A stretch of 64,000 nt of DNA from Taibaiella soli (GCF_003236175.1 NZ_QKTW01000003.1:170298-234297), one strand, 5' to 3'. Shown: positions 1 to 9,186, numbered from the stretch's first letter. Program-made: numbers and translations. Notes: a model not told the origin generated them from the sequence alone.

Positions 1-102
1 CATCTGTACTTCGTTTGCTTACCAAGACATCTGTACCTCGTTTGTCACCCTGAGCGGAGTCGAAGGGCGACACTTCACTGTCCATTGTCCATTGTCAATT
101 GA
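1..102. repeat. Intergenic repeat-rich stretch at left edge
   Basis: No gene is seen. A 17-bp direct repeat (CATCTGTAC, T or C, TCGTTTG) occurs at 1-17 and 28-44. It is followed by an imperfect palindrome around TCACCCTGAGCGGAGTCGAA (45-64), a type of element common between genes in many bacteria, and by phrase-like copies of TCCATTGTC (about 80-98). Confidence 0.6.
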
Positions 103-1050
103 TTAGAGGAGGCTCAGTCGTATAAACTCGTCCTCAATCGTTGGTTTTATCTCTTTAATTTCCGTTACATCAATATTCGTCTCCTGTAGATGTTTTCGTA
201 AATCAGTTTCGTTATCGGCCGAATCTTTTTTAAACGTCAGATGAATGTATTCTCCGAAAGCATAACTCAAGCCTACGTCTTCCAATTGCCGCAATCCCTG
301 CATCAACTGGTAGGTACTCTTCCCTTTGATGGCGAATAGTTTGCCCGGATAGCTTTTTACAATGTTTTCCGGTGTGTCTATTGATAATATTTTTCCTTCC
401 TGAATCAAAGCAATTCGATCGCAAAGCGTCGCTTCATCCATGTATGGTGTAGAGACTAAAATAGAAATATTTTGTTCCTTCAGCTTCTTGAGCATCTCCC
501 AGAATTCCTTTCTTGATACAGCGTCTACGCCAGTTGTGGGTTCATCGAGAAATAAAACGGAAGGTTTATGAATCAAGGCGCAGCACAACGCCAGCTTTTG
601 TTTCATGCCGCCAGAAAGCGCGCCGGCTCTACGTTTCTTAAACGGCTCTATCTGAACATAAATGTCTTTGATCAGATCGTAATTTTCTTTCAGCGAAGTA
701 TTGAAAATGGTAGCAAAGAAGTTTAGATTTTCTTCTACAGAAAGATCCTGATACAATGAAAATTTGCCTGGCATGTAGCCCACACGCTGACGAATGGCTT
801 TGTAATCTTTTACTACATCGAATCCATCTACGCTAGCATCGCCGGAATCGGCCAGCAGTAACGTCGTTAATATCCGGAAGATGCTGGTCTTTCCAGCGCC
901 ATCGGGGCCAATTAATCCAAATAGTTCACCGCGTTTCACATCAAATGATACATTGTCAACTGCAATTACTTCACCCTTGTCATACGTCTTTTTGATTTGG
1001 TCGCAATGAATGGCAATTTCTGGCAGCAATATGTTTGGCTCATTTTTCAT
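103..1050 (-). CDS. ABC transporter ATP-binding protein (YbhF/YhiH type)
   Basis: This is the ATPase of an ABC-2 type efflux pump; it acts on the cytoplasmic face of the inner membrane, and its permease is not in the window. The 315 residues carry Walker A GPDGAGKT (48-55), signature LSGGMKQ (145-151) and Walker B VLFLDEPT (165-172). Two usual residues look replaced: the Q-loop reads YMPGKFSLY with Gly where Gln is usual (about 95), and the H-loop reads STPYMDEA with Pro where His is usual (about 202). The start overlaps the end of the upstream HlyD-like gene by 11 bp, so the two are translationally linked. The stop codon lies in a TTAGAGGAGGCT motif that recurs at other gene ends in the window. 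The substrate cannot be told; drug or toxic-compound export fits the TetR neighbour. Confidence 0.88.
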   Translation of the reverse strand: MKNEPNILLPEIAIHCDQIKKTYDKGEVIAVDNVSFDVKRGELFGLIGPDGAGKTSIFRILTTLLLADSGDASVDGFDVVKDYKAIRQRVGYMPGKFSLYQDLSVEENLNFFATIFNTSLKENYDLIKDIYVQIEPFKKRRAGALSGGMKQKLALCCALIHKPSVLFLDEPTTGVDAVSRKEFWEMLKKLKEQNISILVSTPYMDEATLCDRIALIQEGKILSIDTPENIVKSYPGKLFAIKGKSTYQLMQGLRQLEDVGLSYAFGEYIHLTFKKDSADNETDLRKHLQETNIDVTEIKEIKPTIEDEFIRLSLL

Positions 1051-1948
1051 GATCGGTCAAATTGAGATCAGCGTACATCCCGATTTTGAGATAACCATCA
1101 TTTTTTACCCGCACTTTAATGGCGTAAACAAGATTGGCACGTTCTTCTTTTGTTTGTATTGTCTTTGGTGTGAATTCTGCTTTGTCTGCAATCCAGATAA
1201 TGGTGCCATCATATGTCTTATACTTTCCGTTGCCATCATCGGTAAAGACTTTTACATGTTGTCCAAGTTTTGCCTGAGCAAATTGATTGCCGGTGATATA
1301 AGCCCGTAGATTGAGGTAGGAGAGATCTGCAATTTTGTACAATGCTTTTCCCGTGGTAGCCATTTCATTTGCCTGCGCATATTTTGTCAATACAGTTCCA
1401 TTGATCGGATTGATGATATAGCTTTTTTGCAACTGGTCATTGAGCTGCGCAATTTGTTCTACTATCGGACTGGTAGATTGCGTGATTGTTTTGGTAGAAA
1501 CACTTAGCGAAGATTCCTGTGCCGCAATTTGCTTTTTCAACAGATCAACCTGCGCCTGACGGTCATCTAACTCTTTACCCACTGCGGCGCCCGTGCTGAC
1601 CACATTTCGCGTACGATTCAGTTCGTGCTCTGCTGTTTTTAATTGTTGGCGAAGGGAAGCGAGTTGTGTGGCTACATCTGGCAATTGACTAAGATTCGCA
1701 CCTATCTGGCGTTCCAGCTGACGCTTTTTATAATAAAGTTGTGTGGTGTCTATATAACCGATCATTTGTCCGGCCTTCAGGGTCTGACCTTCTGCCAGAT
1801 CCAGCGTTCTGATTGGCCCGGTAGCTTCTGCTGAGATAATGGTTTCATCCGTTTCAAACGTGCCGGAAGAATCGAATTGCTGTTCTTTTTTACCGCAGGA
1901 AAAAAGCAGTAACGACGCTAGCAGGATGCTGTAATATTTTATGCGCAT
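1040..1948 (-). CDS. HlyD-family membrane-fusion lipoprotein
   Basis: This is the periplasmic adaptor that bridges an ABC-2 pump to the outer membrane. The 302 residues begin with a lipoprotein signal (LLFSC, Cys18). A barrel-sandwich half (EATGPIRTLDLAEGQTL, from about 43) is followed by a long Gln/Leu-rich coiled-coil hairpin (about 70-190) and a second half with beta-barrel segments, as in the YhiI/YbhG branch of HlyD proteins. It lies between the TetR gene (25 bp upstream) and the ATPase (11-bp overlap), which is the usual regulator-adaptor-ATPase-permease order. The adaptor would be anchored by lipid rather than by an N-terminal helix. Confidence 0.85.
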   Translation of the reverse strand: MRIKYYSILLASLLLFSCGKKEQQFDSSGTFETDETIISAEATGPIRTLDLAEGQTLKAGQMIGYIDTTQLYYKKRQLERQIGANLSQLPDVATQLASLRQQLKTAEHELNRTRNVVSTGAAVGKELDDRQAQVDLLKKQIAAQESSLSVSTKTITQSTSPIVEQIAQLNDQLQKSYIINPINGTVLTKYAQANEMATTGKALYKIADLSYLNLRAYITGNQFAQAKLGQHVKVFTDDGNGKYKTYDGTIIWIADKAEFTPKTIQTKEERANLVYAIKVRVKNDGYLKIGMYADLNLTDHEK

Positions 1949-1973
1949 AAGATTGCTGTTTGGCGAATCGTGT

Positions 1974-2612
1974 TTATTTTTTTTCTGGTTGAGACATTAT
2001 CATCATAATCCATTCCGGAACGAGTTCTTTTCGCTCTGTGGTTAAAGCAGCAAATGAATCATCGTTGAGATTGGCGACTAATTTCAACATTGGCCCCGCC
2101 ACAAATGGGAAAACGGTAAGGCTGATTGTATTGATAATAAAGTGAACGGGATGGATCGGCCTTAATTTACCAGACATCACGCCTTGCATAATTTGCTGCA
2201 TGAGGACAGAATTCATCACTTTGTCACGAATGCCGATGGTGTCCACAAGTTGCTCTGGATTATTGCGGATTTCCGTGAGTACAAAAAGTGGCAGGTCTGG
2301 CTCCTTCATCAAGGTTTCGGTATAATAGGCAACCAGTTTTTTAATTTTCTCTTCGAGCGAAGTATCAGTCTCATAAATGATGCGAACTATCTCCAATCCT
2401 ATTTTATGCAGACTTTCGGCACGGATGATGTGGAATAATTTCTCCTTACTGCGGAAATAATAATTGAGCAATGCCAGATTAATGCCCGCTTCCTGAGCGA
2501 TGTCGCGCGTTTTTGTCGCCGCATAACCTTTGGTGGTAAACAGTTTCCGCGCAGCTTCTTTTATCTTTTCTTCTGCTGAAACATCTTTTTCAATGGGCGC
2601 TTTTTTCGGCAT
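1974..2612 (-). CDS. TetR/AcrR-family transcriptional regulator
   Basis: The 212-residue protein has a TetR helix-turn-helix near the N-terminus: an EEKIKEAARKLF helix, then TRDIAQEAGINLALLNYYF as recognition region (about 37-56). A helical ligand-binding half follows. It is first in a leftward operon with the HlyD-like and ATPase genes, so it most likely represses its own pump until an inducer binds. An inverted repeat 53-76 bp upstream of the start is a good operator candidate and abuts a -33 TTTG and a near-consensus -7 box (TACATTTA). The inducer is unknown. Confidence 0.88.
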   Translation of the reverse strand: MPKKAPIEKDVSAEEKIKEAARKLFTTKGYAATKTRDIAQEAGINLALLNYYFRSKEKLFHIIRAESLHKIGLEIVRIIYETDTSLEEKIKKLVAYYTETLMKEPDLPLFVLTEIRNNPEQLVDTIGIRDKVMNSVLMQQIMQGVMSGKLRPIHPVHFIINTISLTVFPFVAGPMLKLVANLNDDSFAALTTERKELVPEWIMMIMSQPEKK

Positions 2613-2632
2613 ATCAGCTTATAAATATGCAG

Positions 2633-2640
2633 TAAATGTA
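2633..2640 (-). promoter_or_regulatory. -7 box of the tetR-pump operon
   Basis: Read leftward this is TACATTTA, one base from the Bacteroidota consensus TAnnTTTG. A TTTG -33 box lies at 2661-2664 with a 20-bp spacer. Confidence 0.45.
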
Positions 2641-2664
2641 AATTGTTCTATTGTTTTAAACAAA

Positions 2665-2688
2665 AAATTTAATCAAATGATTAAATTT
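2665..2688. promoter_or_regulatory. Inverted repeat, candidate TetR operator
   Basis: Two perfect 11-bp half-sites (AAATTTAATCA and its complement) are separated by AA. The site sits directly upstream of the -33 box of the TetR gene, where a dimeric TetR protein would block transcription. It is A/T-rich but exactly symmetric. Binding is inferred from symmetry and position only. Confidence 0.55.
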
Positions 2689-2778
2689 GGCGAAAGGCCT
2701 AAAGCCTAAGGCAGAACGCGCTCCGGGATAACGCAGCTTTAAGCTTTGTGCTTTAGGCTTTCAGCTTTTCGAGGGCAA

Positions 2779-2809
2779 AAAAAATTCCGCAAACAATGCG
2801 GAATTTTTT
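2779..2809 (-). terminator. Terminator of the lipoprotein-ytxH operon
   Basis: An 11-bp stem (AAAAATTCCGC at 2780-2790 with its complement at 2798-2808) and a 7-nt loop lie just after the YtxH stop codon and give a U-tract in the leftward transcript. Confidence 0.7.
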
Positions 2810-2909
2810 CGGGAGTGTTGGTTGTAAAGCGGGAGGGTTGCTCTTGATCCCAAAGCTGTCTAAGACTTTATGGGAGCGCCTTCACCGTCAGTACAGCAAC
2901 TTCAAGCTC

Positions 2910-3191
2910 TTAAGCCATGCCATTTCGGATATGGTTCATGCTGTTTTTACTTTCTTCGAGGATGGTGAGCATACGGCGGCGTACGTCGTCTTTCAGTCCT
3001 ACAATTTCTTCACCTAGTATGTTTTTGAGGTCGCTCAGTTCCGGTCCGGTTCTGCCCATCATTTTGTTGAGTTTTCTTTTCAGTTTGTCGGCCTTGTCGG
3101 CGATATCGGTGCGCATGTCATCTCCTTTTTCCGGAGCGATCAAAAGCCCGATGGCTAATCCGATCAATGCGCCTGTCAACAGCTTATTCAT
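2910..3191 (-). CDS. YtxH domain-containing protein
   Basis: A 93-residue protein whose N-terminus is one glycine-rich membrane helix (LLTGALIGLAIGLLIAPEKG), followed by charged amphipathic helices. This is the YtxH/gas-vesicle-GvpP-like plan, usually linked to envelope or general stress. A longer open frame runs upstream to 3308, but the ATG at 3191 begins the conserved family N-terminus and leaves a 35-bp gap to the small lipoprotein gene, so I use it. The molecular role of YtxH proteins is not well defined. Confidence 0.8.
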   Translation of the reverse strand: MNKLLTGALIGLAIGLLIAPEKGDDMRTDIADKADKLKRKLNKMMGRTGPELSDLKNILGEEIVGLKDDVRRRMLTILEESKNSMNHIRNGMA

Positions 3192-3226
3192 AATGTTGTG
3201 CTTTATATAGTGAAAAAAGAAATGAT

Positions 3227-3397
3227 TTATTTGCTGCCGCCAAATACCTTGGCGATGATAAAAATGATAATCCCTACAACGACTACAACCAATAAAATTC
3301 CGGACCATACGCCGGCTTTAAAAATGTCTCCGATCAGTTGGCATCCGCTCAATGACAAAAGTGTCACAAAGAGCAGGCCTGGTAATATCCTTTTCAT
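3227..3397 (-). CDS. Small lipoprotein with C-terminal membrane helix
   Basis: This 56-residue protein starts at the ATG at 3397. It has a lipoprotein signal (LLSLSGC, Cys19), then IFKAGVWSGILL and a strongly hydrophobic valine/isoleucine helix (about 34-51) ending in a short basic tail. Similar tiny proteins are common in Bacteroidota and are sometimes labelled phosphatidate cytidylyltransferase in databases, although they are far too short to be that enzyme. It is first in a two-gene leftward operon with YtxH. Function unknown; an envelope-stress role is a guess from the partner. Confidence 0.7.
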   Translation of the reverse strand: MKRILPGLLFVTLLSLSGCQLIGDIFKAGVWSGILLVVVVVGIIIFIIAKVFGGSK

Positions 3398-3764
3398 AGT
3401 GTCTCATTTGTGGTTCAGGAAAAAGGAGGGAGCAAAACCGTGCCATGCGAATCGCTGATTTTTTGATCGCTAATTTGCGATTTTGTGAGTGGTCAGTTGT
3501 GAGTGATCGGAATCTAAATTACTCGTGCTAGAAGCGCTCTTCCTTCGAGACTACCGGTTGTACACAATTCGCCCCGAAGCTTTAATTTTCGCAAATGCTG
3601 CAAATTTTAACCTAGATTCCTTTTAGCCTTGAACATTGGTTACTGTCTATTGACATTCTCCTTTGGATAAGCTAGAAGAGGCTTTTTTGTGCGCCTGTTG
3701 GAGACCACACTAAAATTTAAAACAGCCTTCGGCAGAAAACCCTTTAATACCCGTGTTTTTAATG
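3398..3764. other. Intergenic region upstream of lepA, no gene seen
   Basis: I see no supported coding region. There are short phrase repeats (TGATCGCTAATTTGCGATT and TGAGTGGTCAGTTGTGAGTG, about 3463-3510). Leftward at about 3432-3448 lies TGGCACGGTTTTGC, which resembles a sigma-54 site but is one base short in spacing. Confidence 0.4.
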
Positions 3765-3772
3765 TATTTTTG
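3765..3772 (+). promoter_or_regulatory. -7 box of lepA
   Basis: TATTTTTG matches TAnnTTTG. Transcription should start near 3777-3780, downstream of the in-frame GTG at 3772. That rules out the GTG as start and leaves a very short leader before the ATG at 3790 (or none before 3781). Confidence 0.6.
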
Positions 3773-3789
3773 TGGCTTGTATGAGTCAA

Positions 3790-5580
3790 ATGCAGCATAT
3801 TAGGAATTTTTGTATCATAGCCCATATTGATCACGGTAAGAGTACATTGGCAGACCGCCTGCTGGAATTTACCAAAACGATCTCTGAGCGTGAAATGCAG
3901 GCCCAGGTTTTGGATGACATGGATCTGGAACGTGAAAAAGGTATTACCATCAAGAGTCACGCAATTCAGATGGAATATGAGTATAAAGGTCAGAAATACA
4001 CCATCAACCTGATCGATACTCCCGGCCACGTAGACTTTTCTTATGAAGTAAGCCGTGCGCTGGCCGCTTGTGAAGGTGCTTTGCTGCTGGTGGATGCCTC
4101 TCAGGGTATTCAGGCGCAGACGATCTCCAACCTTTATCTGGCATTAGATAATGATCTGGAAATTATTCCGGTGATCAATAAAATTGATATGGAAGGGGCA
4201 ATGATCCCTGAAGTGACCGACCAGATCGTAGATCTGATTGGTTGTAAACCTGAAGAAATCGTACTGGCATCTGGTAAATCAGGTATCGGTATCGAAGAGA
4301 TCATGGCTGCAGTTGTAGAACGCATTCCGGCTCCGAAAGGCAATCCGGAAGCACCGTTGCAGGCATTGATCTTTGACTCGGTGTTTAACTCTTTCCGTGG
4401 TGTAATCGCTTATTATCGCGTATTCAACGGTTCTATCAAGAAAAACGACAAGATCAAGTTCTTCCATACAGATAATGAATATGGCGCTGATGAAGTAGGT
4501 ATCCTGAAAATGGGTCTTGCTCCGAAAACGGAAGTAAAAACCGGCGACGTAGGTTATATCATTACTGGTATCAAAGATGCGAAGGAAATTAAAGTAGGGG
4601 ATACCATTACGCTGGTAAATAATCCGAGTTCGGAACCAATTAATGGTTTTGAAGAAGTGAAACCAATGGTATTTGCCGGTATTTTCCCGGTAGAAACAGA
4701 CGATTTTGAAGAACTCCGCGAATGTATGGAGAAGCTGCAGCTTAATGATGCTTCCCTCACATTTGAACCGGAAACTTCACAGGCACTTGGTTTCGGTTTT
4801 CGTTGTGGCTTCCTTGGTATGCTCCACATGGAAATTATCCAGGAGCGTCTGGAACGCGAGTTTAATCAAACGGTAATTACAACTGTTCCGAACGTAAGTT
4901 TTATCGCCTATTTAAATAACGGTGAAAAACTGATCGTGAACAATCCGACAGAAATGCCGGAGCCGACAAAGCTCAAAATGTTTGAAGAGCCGTTTATCCG
5001 TGCGCAGATCATCACATTGCCAGATTATATCGGTAATATCATGAGTCTTTGTTTGGGTAAACGTGGTCTCCTGATCAATCAAAATTACCTTACATCGAAC
5101 CGCGTAGAGTTGATCTTCGAAATGCCGCTCACGGAGATCGTATTTGATTTCTATGATAAGCTGAAATCTTCTACCCGTGGTTACGCATCATTTGACTACC
5201 ATCCGATCGACTATCGCGAAAGTGATATCTGCAAAATGGATATCCTGTTGAACGGTGATAAAGTGGATGCGTTGAGTGCGCTGATTCACCGTAGCCGCGC
5301 ACAGGATTTCGGTCGCAAGCTCTGTGCAAAACTGAAAGAGCTACTGCCACGCCAGCAGTTCATGATCGCAATTCAAGCCGCTATTGGTGCGAAGATTGTG
5401 GCTCGCGAAACCATTTCTGCAATGCGTAAAGACGTAACTGCAAAATGTTATGGTGGTGACATCTCCCGTAAGCGTAAGTTGTTGGAAAAGCAGAAAGAAG
5501 GTAAAAAACGCATGCGTCAGATTGGTAGCGTAGACGTGCCGCAAGAGGCCTTCCTGGCTGTTTTGAAACTAGATGAATAA
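3790..5580 (+). CDS. lepA: Elongation factor 4 (LepA)
   Basis: Ribosomal GTPase that back-translocates or remodels stalled ribosomes. With the ATG at 3790 the protein has 596 residues and begins [10 protein letters not shown], matching the usual LepA N-terminus; in-frame starts at 3772 and 3781 overlap the promoter or add non-conserved residues. G-motifs are AHIDHGKST (11-19), DTPGHVDF (77-84) and NKID (131-134). Domain II, the EF-G-like domains and the LepA-specific C-terminus ([20 protein letters not shown]) follow in order. It is monocistronic, with its own -7 box and a strong terminator. Confidence 0.97.
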   Translation: MQHIRNFCIIAHIDHGKSTLADRLLEFTKTISEREMQAQVLDDMDLEREKGITIKSHAIQMEYEYKGQKYTINLIDTPGHVDFSYEVSRALAACEGALLLVDASQGIQAQTISNLYLALDNDLEIIPVINKIDMEGAMIPEVTDQIVDLIGCKPEEIVLASGKSGIGIEEIMAAVVERIPAPKGNPEAPLQALIFDSVFNSFRGVIAYYRVFNGSIKKNDKIKFFHTDNEYGADEVGILKMGLAPKTEVKTGDVGYIITGIKDAKEIKVGDTITLVNNPSSEPINGFEEVKPMVFAGIFPVETDDFEELRECMEKLQLNDASLTFEPETSQALGFGFRCGFLGMLHMEIIQERLEREFNQTVITTVPNVSFIAYLNNGEKLIVNNPTEMPEPTKLKMFEEPFIRAQIITLPDYIGNIMSLCLGKRGLLINQNYLTSNRVELIFEMPLTEIVFDFYDKLKSSTRGYASFDYHPIDYRESDICKMDILLNGDKVDALSALIHRSRAQDFGRKLCAKLKELLPRQQFMIAIQAAIGAKIVARETISAMRKDVTAKCYGGDISRKRKLLEKQKEGKKRMRQIGSVDVPQEAFLAVLKLDE

Positions 5581-5596
5581 TATTTTGATTTTTATA

Positions 5597-5633
5597 AATA
5601 AGAAAGCCATCTAACGTAGATGGCTTTCTTATT
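5597..5633 (+). terminator. lepA terminator
   Basis: A perfect 17-bp stem (AATAAGAAAGCCATCTA and its complement) with a 3-nt loop starts 17 bp after the lepA stop. Confidence 0.85.
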
Positions 5634-5802
5634 ATATGTCTATTGCTAACAAATGTGGAAATCTTGTTGCTGTAAAGTCGTTGCTGCGACACATGACGAA
5701 ATCGCGGAAACCTTTCTCAGAGGTGTATTATCGAGAAATGTCATAAGATAATAAATTTATTGGCAAATTCCTAATTCTTATCAATTTTTTAACGGGAAGT
5801 TT

Positions 5803-5810
5803 TATCTTTG
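5803..5810 (+). promoter_or_regulatory. -7 box of the M43 protease gene
   Basis: TATCTTTG fits TAnnTTTG and gives a leader of about 33 nt before the ATG at 5849. Confidence 0.6.
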
Positions 5811-5848
5811 ATTTTAACCAACGATATCTATTCTTTTAATAACACAAA

Positions 5849-8209
5849 ATGGTAAAGAAAGCTATACTATTAATGTCTGCGGCAGCACTTATCGGAAGTA
5901 CAGCCAACGCACAATTGCCGTGCGGTTCAGACGAAGCTTATCAGCGGTATAAAGCTGCGCATCCGGAAGTTGCCATGTATGAAAAACAACTGGAAGCGGA
6001 AATTGCACAGAACATGAAGCATATGAACTTGCAAAAATTTGCAAGAACTACAAATGTGGATGAGAATACGATTTATGATATTCCACTGGTATTTCACATA
6101 GTGCACGACTATGGTACAGAATACCTGCCGGACAGCACCATCTTCACGCTGGTAGAGGATATCAATCAGGCTTATTCTAAAACCAATACAGCTCAGCTGG
6201 CACAGGTTATTCCAACATTCGCTGGTAAAATTCCTGGTACAACCAAAGACTATATCGGTAAAATAAACATTCGCTTCCACCTGGCTACTAAAGATCCAAG
6301 CGGTAATCCGACACGCGGTATTACTCGTCGCCGTTCTTATGTATCATATAACGCAGGTGACAACGCGAAATTTGATCAGTGGGCACCAAACTCTTACATG
6401 AACGTATGGTTTATCCGTACGATGAGTGCTGCAAATGGTCAGGCTGCGGCTTACGCTTATCAGCCACCAGCTGCCGCCGGTAACCCATATATTGATGGTG
6501 TAATGTCTCTGGCAAGTTATGCGCAGGTTGATAATACAATCGCGCACGAACTGGGTCACTGTCTGAACCTCGCTCACCCTTGGGGTAATACGAACCAACC
6601 AGGTGTAGCTTGTGGTGACGATGACGTAGATGATACTCCGCCAACAAAAGGTCACAACCCACCAAGCAATGGTAACGGTTGTACGCCTGCTAACCTGTAC
6701 GATTCAACTTGTGCAACAGGATATGCTAAAACATATTCTTTCGAGCAGTTTCTTAATCTGTATGGTGAAGCCTGGGCTGTAGCACCTCCGAAGATCAACG
6801 ACTCTACTTACGATAGTACTGCAACGTTTTACGTGAACTATCCTGATACAACCAACGCACAAAACATCATGGACTATACTTATTGTTCCAAAATGTTTAC
6901 GTTCGGTCAGGGTCAGCGTATGCGTGCTGCTTTGCTGAGCGCTACAGCACAACGTAATCACCTGTTTAACGATACAAACCTTCTTGCTACAGGTGCTTTA
7001 CAACCACTGCCTGATATGGCTCCGGTTGCGGATTTCTCCCTGGCGAGAAACACAGGTTCTGCTACTGGTGATAAATTAGCATCTGATAAAGCATTCGGTT
7101 GTGCGAACAACTACACCTTTACTTTCATTAACCGTAGCTGGAATGATACAATCGTTGGCCTCAACTGGGAGTTCACTAACGGTGCGAATCCTTCTTCTAC
7201 GAGCACTTCTACAGTAACAACCAAGTTCGCTCAGCCAGGTTGGGCAACAGTAACGCTTACTGCAACAGGTAACGGTACTTCAGGCACCGGCACTATTTCA
7301 CGTCAGGCTGTTTATGTAGCGGATACTACAGGTATGGATCCGGAAGGTTATGTGGAAGAGTTTAGCGGAAGCCTTGACAAATGGCCAATGTTCAACTATT
7401 TCAATAACAACTTCAAATGGTCTACTTCTACTATCGGTACATTCGATAATAGCGCGATCTGTTACAACAACTATGATACACGCAGCAAAAGCTATGTGTT
7501 CTCTTCTGAACTGACTGGTACGCCACAAGGTGACTACGATGATCTGTTCACACCGGCTTTCAATCTTACTGACGCTCGCTACGGTGCTAATTGTAACCTG
7601 AACTTTATGAGTGCAAGTGCATCTCGTACAACTGTTGCTGCAGATATGAGAGACTCACTGGAAATCTGGTACTCTACAGACTGCGCAAACACTTGGAGAT
7701 TGTTGACTTCTCTCACAAGAGGCACACTGCATACGAACGGTACTATCGAGGGCTTCTTTGCTCCGGGATGGCCTGGCGATTGGGCACTGCAAAGCATCAA
7801 CATTCCTCCTGCAGCACGTTCAGCTAAAACTTTCTTCCGTTTCCGTTACAAACCAGGTGCTGACGCTACGTACGGCATTGGTTCCGGTAACAACTTCTAC
7901 ATGGACCGTCTGCAGATCACTGCTATGCCTACAGGCGTAAATCCTACAGAAATTGAAAAAGAAGGCGTGACTCTGGCTCCGAACCCAACAACGGGTAGCT
8001 CTAACCTTTACATCAAAGGTGGTAACGGTACTGCTCAGATCCGCGTAACTGATATCGCTGGTAAAGTAGTATTCACTGCACAGCAACAACTGAGCGGTAG
8101 TGTTACAACTGTTGAAATTCCGGCAACTGCTATTTCTGTAAAAGGTATGTACCTCGTACAGGTAGTTAGCAATAACCGTACTAACACAGAAAAACTGGTA
8201 GTGTATTAA
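5849..8209 (+). CDS. Secreted M43-family zinc metalloprotease with T9SS sorting domain
   Basis: The 786-residue precursor has a signal peptide (1-21) and a pappalysin-like (M43) catalytic domain. The zinc site is HELGHCLNLAH (233-243), with a downstream Met-turn NIMDY (Met341). A PKD-like beta domain follows (about 390-495), then a jelly-roll-like region, then a type A sorting domain (about 705-786) with LAPNPTTG and the closing KLVVY. It should pass the inner membrane by Sec and be exported and anchored or released by T9SS. Likely role: extracellular protein degradation. It is monocistronic, with a promoter and terminator of its own. Confidence 0.92.
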   Translation: MVKKAILLMSAAALIGSTANAQLPCGSDEAYQRYKAAHPEVAMYEKQLEAEIAQNMKHMNLQKFARTTNVDENTIYDIPLVFHIVHDYGTEYLPDSTIFTLVEDINQAYSKTNTAQLAQVIPTFAGKIPGTTKDYIGKINIRFHLATKDPSGNPTRGITRRRSYVSYNAGDNAKFDQWAPNSYMNVWFIRTMSAANGQAAAYAYQPPAAAGNPYIDGVMSLASYAQVDNTIAHELGHCLNLAHPWGNTNQPGVACGDDDVDDTPPTKGHNPPSNGNGCTPANLYDSTCATGYAKTYSFEQFLNLYGEAWAVAPPKINDSTYDSTATFYVNYPDTTNAQNIMDYTYCSKMFTFGQGQRMRAALLSATAQRNHLFNDTNLLATGALQPLPDMAPVADFSLARNTGSATGDKLASDKAFGCANNYTFTFINRSWNDTIVGLNWEFTNGANPSSTSTSTVTTKFAQPGWATVTLTATGNGTSGTGTISRQAVYVADTTGMDPEGYVEEFSGSLDKWPMFNYFNNNFKWSTSTIGTFDNSAICYNNYDTRSKSYVFSSELTGTPQGDYDDLFTPAFNLTDARYGANCNLNFMSASASRTTVAADMRDSLEIWYSTDCANTWRLLTSLTRGTLHTNGTIEGFFAPGWPGDWALQSINIPPAARSAKTFFRFRYKPGADATYGIGSGNNFYMDRLQITAMPTGVNPTEIEKEGVTLAPNPTTGSSNLYIKGGNGTAQIRVTDIAGKVVFTAQQQLSGSVTTVEIPATAISVKGMYLVQVVSNNRTNTEKLVVY

Positions 8210-8231
8210 TCACTGCTTTTTCTGAAATACT

Positions 8232-8265
8232 AAAGGGCGTTCTGAAAAGAGCGCCCTTTCTATTT
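8232..8265 (+). terminator. Terminator of M43 protease gene
   Basis: Stem AAAGGGCG/CGCCCTTT (8232-8259) with a 12-nt loop, followed by a T-rich run. Confidence 0.75.
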
Positions 8266-8313
8266 TTATACATTTTTAAGCAATTCGCTTAACCGAGTTA
8301 AAGTTTAAGCGTT

Positions 8314-8321
8314 TATATTTG
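8314..8321 (+). promoter_or_regulatory. -7 box of ftsE-like gene
   Basis: TATATTTG fits TAnnTTTG and lies 20 bp before the ATG at 8341. Confidence 0.6.
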
Positions 8322-8340
8322 TTGGAAACAAACTGAGGCT

Positions 8341-9030
8341 ATGAGCGATTCTATCGTGTCCTTAAGACAGGCTAATATATATCAAGGTAAAAATCTAATT
8401 CTTTCTGATGTAAACTTCGAAGTGCAGAAGGGAGAGTTTATTTATATGATCGGTAAAACGGGTAGCGGCAAATCAAGTTTGTTGAAAACACTCTATGGTG
8501 ATTTGTATTTAAAAGAAGGTGACGGAAACGTTGCCGGGTTTAACCTGAAGGATCTTAAATGGCAGAATATTCCGTTGTTGCGCCGTAATCTGGGTATTGT
8601 GTTTCAGGATTTCCGTCTGCTGACAGATCGCAATGTTCAGGAAAATCTGGAGTTTGTTCTGAAAGCAACCGGTTGGAAAGATAAAAACCTGATGGCTGAG
8701 AAAATTGAAAATGTACTCAGTAAAGTAGGGTTAAAAAGCAAAGGCTTTAAAATGCCTTATGAAATGAGTGGTGGTGAACAACAGCGTGTGGATATTGCCC
8801 GTGCTTTACTCAATAATCCAAAGCTGATTATCGCTGACGAACCTACGGGAAACCTGGATCCGGATACAACAGATGAGATCATGCAATTGCTGTTTAATAT
8901 CTGTCGTGATTATCAGACTGCATTTATTATGGCGACGCACGATTATACAATTATCCAGAAATATCCTGCAAGAGTGGTGCGTATAGAACATGGCCAGATG
9001 AAAGATGTGACGCATGCTGGAATCGCGTAG
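8341..9030 (+). CDS. ftsE: FtsE-type cell division ABC ATPase
   Basis: The 229-residue single-domain ABC ATPase has Walker A GKTGSGKS (38-45), Q-loop FQDFRLL (Gln89), signature MSGGEQQR (142-149), Walker B LIIADEP (162-168) and H-loop His200. The sequence and length fit FtsE, which with FtsX activates septal peptidoglycan hydrolases. FtsX is not adjacent, as is often the case in Bacteroidota. The closely related LolD or MacB-type ATPases are the alternative, but no permease neighbours it. It stands alone between its own promoter and terminator. Confidence 0.8.
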   Translation: MSDSIVSLRQANIYQGKNLILSDVNFEVQKGEFIYMIGKTGSGKSSLLKTLYGDLYLKEGDGNVAGFNLKDLKWQNIPLLRRNLGIVFQDFRLLTDRNVQENLEFVLKATGWKDKNLMAEKIENVLSKVGLKSKGFKMPYEMSGGEQQRVDIARALLNNPKLIIADEPTGNLDPDTTDEIMQLLFNICRDYQTAFIMATHDYTIIQKYPARVVRIEHGQMKDVTHAGIA

Positions 9031-9100
9031 CGAAATCAAAATTCAAAAGTAAAAATTCAAAACAGCGGGTTGTAATGCAGCTGTGGAAAATATTGTGAGG

Positions 9101-9127
9101 AACGGTCTGCATTGCAGGCCGTTTTTT
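9101..9127 (+). terminator. Terminator of ftsE-like gene
   Basis: A 10-bp stem AACGGTCTGC / GCAGGCCGTT with an ATT loop (9101-9123), followed by TTTTT. Confidence 0.8.
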
Positions 9128-9160
9128 ATAGCACTTTAGGTAAAGCATACGCGTATTGAA

Positions 9161-9186
9161 ACTCCCCTTCAGGGGCTGGGGGGTTA
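9161..9186. repeat. GC-rich ACTCCCCTTCAGGGG element
   Basis: This copy of an interspersed element (ACTCCCCTTCAGGGGCTGGG and following) ends at the stop codon of the leftward GT2 gene. Other copies are at 32710-32732, 32858-32885, 43424-43448, 43565-43597 and 44687-44713. Confidence 0.7.

Noticed and set aside
3640-4029. 129-codon leftward frame overlapping the start of lepA
   Set aside because: It is antisense to the G-domain of lepA and covers its promoter.
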